DNA of 38,047 bases from Candidatus Methanomethylicus mesodigestus (GTDB taxonomy: Archaea; Thermoproteota; Methanomethylicia; Methanomethylicales; Methanomethylicaceae). Under the pieces are notes generated by a model that worked only from the letters and a program-made list of their open reading frames with translations, did no database searches and was not told where the DNA came from. The DNA is taken from NCBI GenBank assembly GCA_001717005.1, contig MAGS01000082.1:1-38047 (forward strand), written 5' to 3'. This document shows, in pieces, positions 37,844 to 38,047 of the stretch. A program made the position numbers and the translations under genes. Position 1 is the first letter of the stretch. Every line of letters starts with the position of its first letter.

Positions 37844-38047
37844 ATGTCTGCCATAGAAAAAATATCTGACGCAATACTGTCAGGAGATGCAGCTGAGGCC
37901 GCAGGCGCAACACTGGGCGCAGTAGAGTCCGGCACGAGCCCTTATGACATAATCAGGAGCGGCGTCCTGAAGGCATGGTCTGATTTCTGCATATGGTACG
38001 AACGAGACGAGAAAGAGTCACTGAAGGCGTGGCTTGGCTGCTTCAAT
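37844..38047 (+). CDS. Corrinoid (B12)-binding methyltransferase-associated protein, N-terminal part
   Basis: The first 68 residues are present and the gene runs off the window. The helical sequence IEKISDAILSGDAAEAAG, then VESGTSPYDIIRSGVLKAW, resembles the N-terminal cap domain of corrinoid proteins that serve methylamine, methanol or methylthiol methyltransferases. The continuation with SDFCIWYERDEKESLKAW differs from the commonest subgroup, and the B12-binding His motif lies beyond the window, so the assignment is provisional. No clear ribosome site precedes the ATG; the leader is about 20 bases. Its divergent neighbour is arsM. Confidence 0.5.
   Translation, partial: MSAIEKISDAILSGDAAEAAGATLGAVESGTSPYDIIRSGVLKAWSDFCIWYERDEKESLKAWLGCFN

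Noticed and set aside
1-38047. CRISPR array, insertion sequence, prophage or replication origin
   Set aside because: I saw no spaced direct repeats, transposase or integrase motifs, terminal inverted repeats, Orc1/Cdc6 gene or origin-recognition-box cluster.

Overview
The window is a GC-rich archaeal chromosome segment with dense, mostly operonic coding. Archaeal or archaeo-eukaryotic signature genes identify the domain: PCNA, two-subunit primase PriS/PriL, a GINS subunit, transcription factor S, RNA polymerase subunits Rpo4 and Rpo11, ribosomal proteins S27e, L44e, L21e and L10e, aIF2-alpha, aIF5A, Nop10, exosome Csl4, SRP54, Dph2, Pus10, TrmY and an AglB oligosaccharyltransferase. Promoters look archaeal (A/T-rich TATA boxes about 26 bp before the inferred transcript start). 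Ribosome binding sites are GGTG/GAGG types, often with GTG or TTG starts. The linkage pcn - priL - priS - gins - rpl44e - rps27e - aIF2-alpha - nop10 resembles TACK (crenarchaeote-like) gene order. A pterin kinase and a corrinoid protein at the right edge would fit a one-carbon-metabolising anaerobe. The lineage assignment is inference; no rRNA gene is present. I see no tRNA, rRNA, CRISPR array or insertion sequence, and no gene-free stretch longer than about 230 bp.

Region 1 (1-7.7 kb, plus strand): a compact operon coaBC - pantoate kinase - phosphopantothenate synthetase - ketopantoate reductase (panE) - panB. It encodes the archaeal route from 2-oxoisovalerate to 4'-phosphopantetheine. After a 0.2 kb promoter region come argG and argH.

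Region 2 (7.7-15.7 kb): a minus-strand type IA topoisomerase overlaps a small Cys-rich protein. A divergent plus-strand set follows: two-TM protein, zinc ribbon, mptE-like pterin kinase. Next is a patch of visibly lower GC: a lactonase-type metallo-beta-lactamase, an isoprenylcysteine-methyltransferase-like membrane protein, and a divergent TrmB-family regulator with a perfect inverted repeat abutting its start codon. A lone gcvH and an ATP-NAD-kinase-like gene follow.

Region 3 (15.8-34.6 kb): aglB on the plus strand, then about 16.5 kb of 25 co-oriented minus-strand information-processing genes. Reading in their own direction: aIF5A, SRP54, TrmY, Pus10, L21e, Rpo4, DUF655, KsgA, HemK2-like, L10e, Dph2, METTL5-like, Csl4, Rpo11, RNase-III-like, an orphan, TFS, PCNA, PriL, PriS, GINS, L44e, S27e, aIF2-alpha, Nop10. 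Many junctions overlap or are under 12 nt, so these are several nested operons combining replication, transcription, translation and modification of RNA and translation factors.

Region 4 (34.6-38 kb): accessory genes. These are a TspO/MBR-like membrane protein, a membrane-anchored heptad-repeat protein with a transglutaminase-like domain that is split by a one-base frameshift, an ArsM-type arsenite methyltransferase, and the divergent start of a corrinoid-binding protein that runs off the window.
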